Below are positions 63,949 through 64,000 of a DNA stretch of 64,000 bases, in pieces. The notes beneath the pieces were generated by a model that was given only the letters and a program-made list of their open reading frames with translations, did no database searches and was not told the origin of the DNA. Source of the stretch: Cristatella mucedo (Eukaryota > Bryozoa > Phylactolaemata > Cristatellidae); assembly GCA_009760855.2 (NCBI GenBank), contig WPIO01000104.1, positions 199,501 to 263,500 on the forward strand, given 5' to 3'. Numbering within the stretch: the first letter of the stretch is position 1; each line of letters starts with the position of its first letter. The position numbers were made by a program, and so were the translations under genes.

Positions 63949-63960
63949 GGGGAGAGAGAG
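62843..63960. repeat. Decanucleotide satellite (CAGACAGAGA)n with higher-order structure
   Basis: Period 10. Two long arrays (about 62843-63424 and 63472-63863), each followed by the same interruption, GAGAGAGCGAAGGGGAGAGA plus (GA)n. A sub-block with CGGACAGAGA variants lies at about 63652-63718. The long Thr-Asp-Arg-Gln frame is an artefact. Confidence 0.96.
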
Positions 63961-64000
63961 ATCTGGCTAGGAGTCTATTACAGAGCCCCAGCTGGGGTTC

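Overview
This window looks like nuclear DNA of an invertebrate animal, probably a bilaterian. It has one protein gene split by large introns with GT-AG boundaries, several families of non-LTR retrotransposons (LINEs), tRNA-derived SINEs, an hAT-type MITE, satellites and many microsatellites. There are no operons, no ribosome-binding sites and no long intact host reading frames. The species cannot be named from sequence alone.

The main gene is a complete cytochrome P450 of the CYP4 family on the minus strand, in twelve coding exons from 49478 down to 21306. No single reading frame reveals it. I assembled it by following CYP4 motifs from splice site to splice site. All eleven junctions keep phase, giving 515 codons (514 residues plus stop), with membrane anchor, C-helix Trp, I-helix EGHDTT, K-helix ExxR, PERF and the Cys-ligand heme loop. 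One intron (intron 8) appears to use a GC donor. A paralogous first exon at 5816-5661 on the same strand indicates a tandem CYP4 cluster; the rest of that gene runs off the left edge.

Layout: 1-5330 is LINE copies in both orientations. 5661-5816 is the paralogue's exon 1. 6520-8165 is a LINE broken by a SINE, then a divergent ~167-bp satellite. 8165-9800 is GC-rich, with a tandemly duplicated ~165-bp unit split by a SINE. 9800-21300 is intergenic: LINE fragments, a CT array, a 9-bp minisatellite, an MITE, and a 26-bp minisatellite just downstream of the CYP4 stop codon. 21306-49478 is the CYP4 gene, with introns full of LINEs and SINEs. 49500-54420 is more LINEs. 54420-62700 is GC-rich, with a duplicated ~600-bp block and a 17-monomer satellite array. 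62840-63960 is a decanucleotide array with higher-order structure.

LINE family 1 (CR1/L2-like) ends in a hairpin-like GCGC tail plus (ATT)n. SINE-A carries the same tail, so it probably uses that LINE's reverse transcriptase. LINE family 2 has a related C-terminus but ends in ACATT repeats. All LINE copies seen are truncated or carry stops and frameshifts. The least obvious structure is the satellite: the monomers at 7090-8165 match those at 60240-61330 in the same order, so the array seems to have moved or been copied as a unit.
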